Below, in pieces: positions 8,150-8,708 of a stretch of DNA of 8,708 nt. A program made the translations under genes and the position numbers. Source of the stretch: Pseudonocardiales bacterium. GTDB lineage: Bacteria; Actinomycetota; Actinomycetes; Mycobacteriales; Pseudonocardiaceae. The notes beneath the pieces are model-generated. The model saw nothing but the letters and a program-made list of their open reading frames with translations, was not told where the DNA came from and did not search any database. The DNA is taken from the NCBI GenBank assembly GCA_025465385.1, contig JAODNG010000242.1:1-8708 (forward strand), given 5' to 3'. Within the stretch, counting starts at the first letter, position 1; every line of letters starts with the position of its first letter.

Positions 8150-8203
8150 TGTCTCAGCCGGCACGTCGGCGTATACGTAGTCGTGCAGTGCTTGTCTCGG
8201 CCG
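8150..8203 (+). repeat. Pair of 11-bp near-direct repeats flanking a dyad
   Basis: TGTCTCAGCCG (8150-8160) and TGTCTCGGCCG (8193-8203) differ at one base and are spaced 43 bases start to start. A further TGTCTAGCG is at 8084-8092, and inverted copies (TGTCCGATT at 8147-8139 and TGTCAGCGG at 8209-8201) lie between and beyond. Resolvase half-sites of Tn3-type systems often begin TGTCY, so these may be protein-binding half-sites. The match past TGTCY is poor for most of them. Confidence 0.4.
8161..8186. repeat. 26-bp imperfect dyad, candidate serine recombinase crossover site
   Basis: The 8-bp palindrome CGTATACG (8170-8177) and outer arms GCACG (8161-8165) and CGTGC (8182-8186) share exactly the same centre, between 8173 and 8174, with one further matched pair between them. 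The total length of 26 bp, the dyad form and the AT-rich centre resemble crossover sites of small serine recombinases. It lies 40 bases beyond the 3' end of such a gene. The central dinucleotide AT is itself palindromic, which would not give a direction to strand exchange. An operator is an alternative. Confidence 0.4.
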
Positions 8204-8226
8204 CTGACACCGTGCGGCCGCCGCCC

Positions 8227-8708
8227 CTAAGCCGAAAGCGGGCGGAGCCGGCGGGCTGTTGCCGGGTTCCGGCAGCGTGCCCCGCGCGGCTCGGGTGCCG
8301 CCGGGATCGCCGACCGGGCCGCGCCGGAGTCGCGCAGGTGCGCCGCCCAGGCCAACTTGTCCGCGTCCACGCTGATCGGCCGCCCGGTGCGGCGGCTCTT
8401 GGCCGTGGCCACCGCGCGGGCGTGCGCGGCACGCTCGATGGCATAGGTGCGTTCCATCTGGGCGAACAACGCCAGCAGTACCACCGCCAGCTGGGCCATC
8501 GGGCCACCGGGGTCGGTGGAGTCGATCCGGATCGGGTCGGCCAGGTTGTGCACCCCGACTCCGCGCTCGGACAGCTCGTGGATCAAGTTCAGCGTGTCGC
8601 GCACGGTGCGACCGAGCCGGTCCAGGGTGTGCACCACGATCACATCCCCGCCGCGGGCATAGTCGAGCAGTGCGCGCAGTCCGGGGCGGTCGGTGGTCGC
8701 TCCGGACT
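8227..8708 (-). CDS. Resolvase/invertase-type serine recombinase, N-terminus outside window
   Basis: 159 residues are visible, ending at TAG 8229-8227; the 5' part with the nucleophilic Ser lies beyond 8708. The frame is open through the window edge and begins SGATTDRPGLRALLDYARGG, then DVIVVHTLDRLGRT (8649-8608), holding the two conserved catalytic-domain Arg of the D-R-L-G-R motif. ISTD-like IRIDSTDPGG follows, then GPMAQLAVVLLALFAQMER, the start of the long dimerisation helix. After RRTGRP (the usual R-x-GRP hinge) a short C-terminal helix-turn-helix is expected. DKLAWAAHLRDSGA fits its first helix, but the recognition helix reads PAAPEPRGARCRN instead of the usual tG..R.tLYR pattern and may be damaged. 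Members act as resolvases or DNA invertases of transposons and phages. An internal GTG at 8643 is not the true start because homology continues upstream of it. Confidence 0.88.
   Translation of the reverse strand, partial: SGATTDRPGLRALLDYARGGDVIVVHTLDRLGRTVRDTLNLIHELSERGVGVHNLADPIRIDSTDPGGPMAQLAVVLLALFAQMERTYAIERAAHARAVATAKSRRTGRPISVDADKLAWAAHLRDSGAARSAIPAAPEPRGARCRNPATARRLRPLSA

Overview
The window looks like a chromosomal segment of a mycobacterium, most likely a slow-growing species. DNA is GC-rich with many GTG starts. The left half keeps the gene order I know from the Mycobacterium tuberculosis Rv1108c-Rv1112 neighbourhood: xseA, a lipid-droplet-associated protein gene, ispH (lytB2), a small DUF6542 membrane protein, then ychF. 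An rmuC gene sits between the DUF6542 gene and ychF. Species assignment is inference from protein resemblance and synteny recalled from memory; no search was run.

Left half (1-5101), ordinary housekeeping DNA. A minus-strand operon carries the lipid-droplet-associated protein gene and the first 33 codons of xseA, joined by a 4-base GTGA overlap. Divergent from it is ispH, the last enzyme of the non-mevalonate isoprenoid pathway. ispH ends 8 bases from a second minus-strand operon, rmuC followed by the DUF6542 gene, again joined by a GTGA overlap. Divergent from rmuC is ychF, the Obg-type translation-associated ATPase. Several starts lie 6-9 bases after a (T/C)ANNNT hexamer and lack a clear Shine-Dalgarno, which is compatible with the leaderless transcripts common in mycobacteria.

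Right half (5102-8708), accessory and rearranged. Directly after the ychF stop is a remnant of an IS256 (Mutator) family transposase. Next comes the C-terminal part of a large serine recombinase, broken by several frameshifts and an in-frame stop. Then comes an intact kup potassium transporter gene with very high third-position GC. At the right edge a second, small resolvase/invertase-type serine recombinase runs off the window on the minus strand. Between kup and this resolvase is a short non-coding stretch with a 26-bp imperfect dyad and several TGTC-type motifs that could be a recombination site.

Read together, ychF marks the edge of conserved chromosome and kup sits in an insertion-prone patch bracketed by mobile-element debris. 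I do not see a clearly new multi-gene system. The points most worth a second look are the possible resolvase site, the mobile-element context of kup, the unusual YchF C-terminus, and the putative operator or hairpin upstream of kup.
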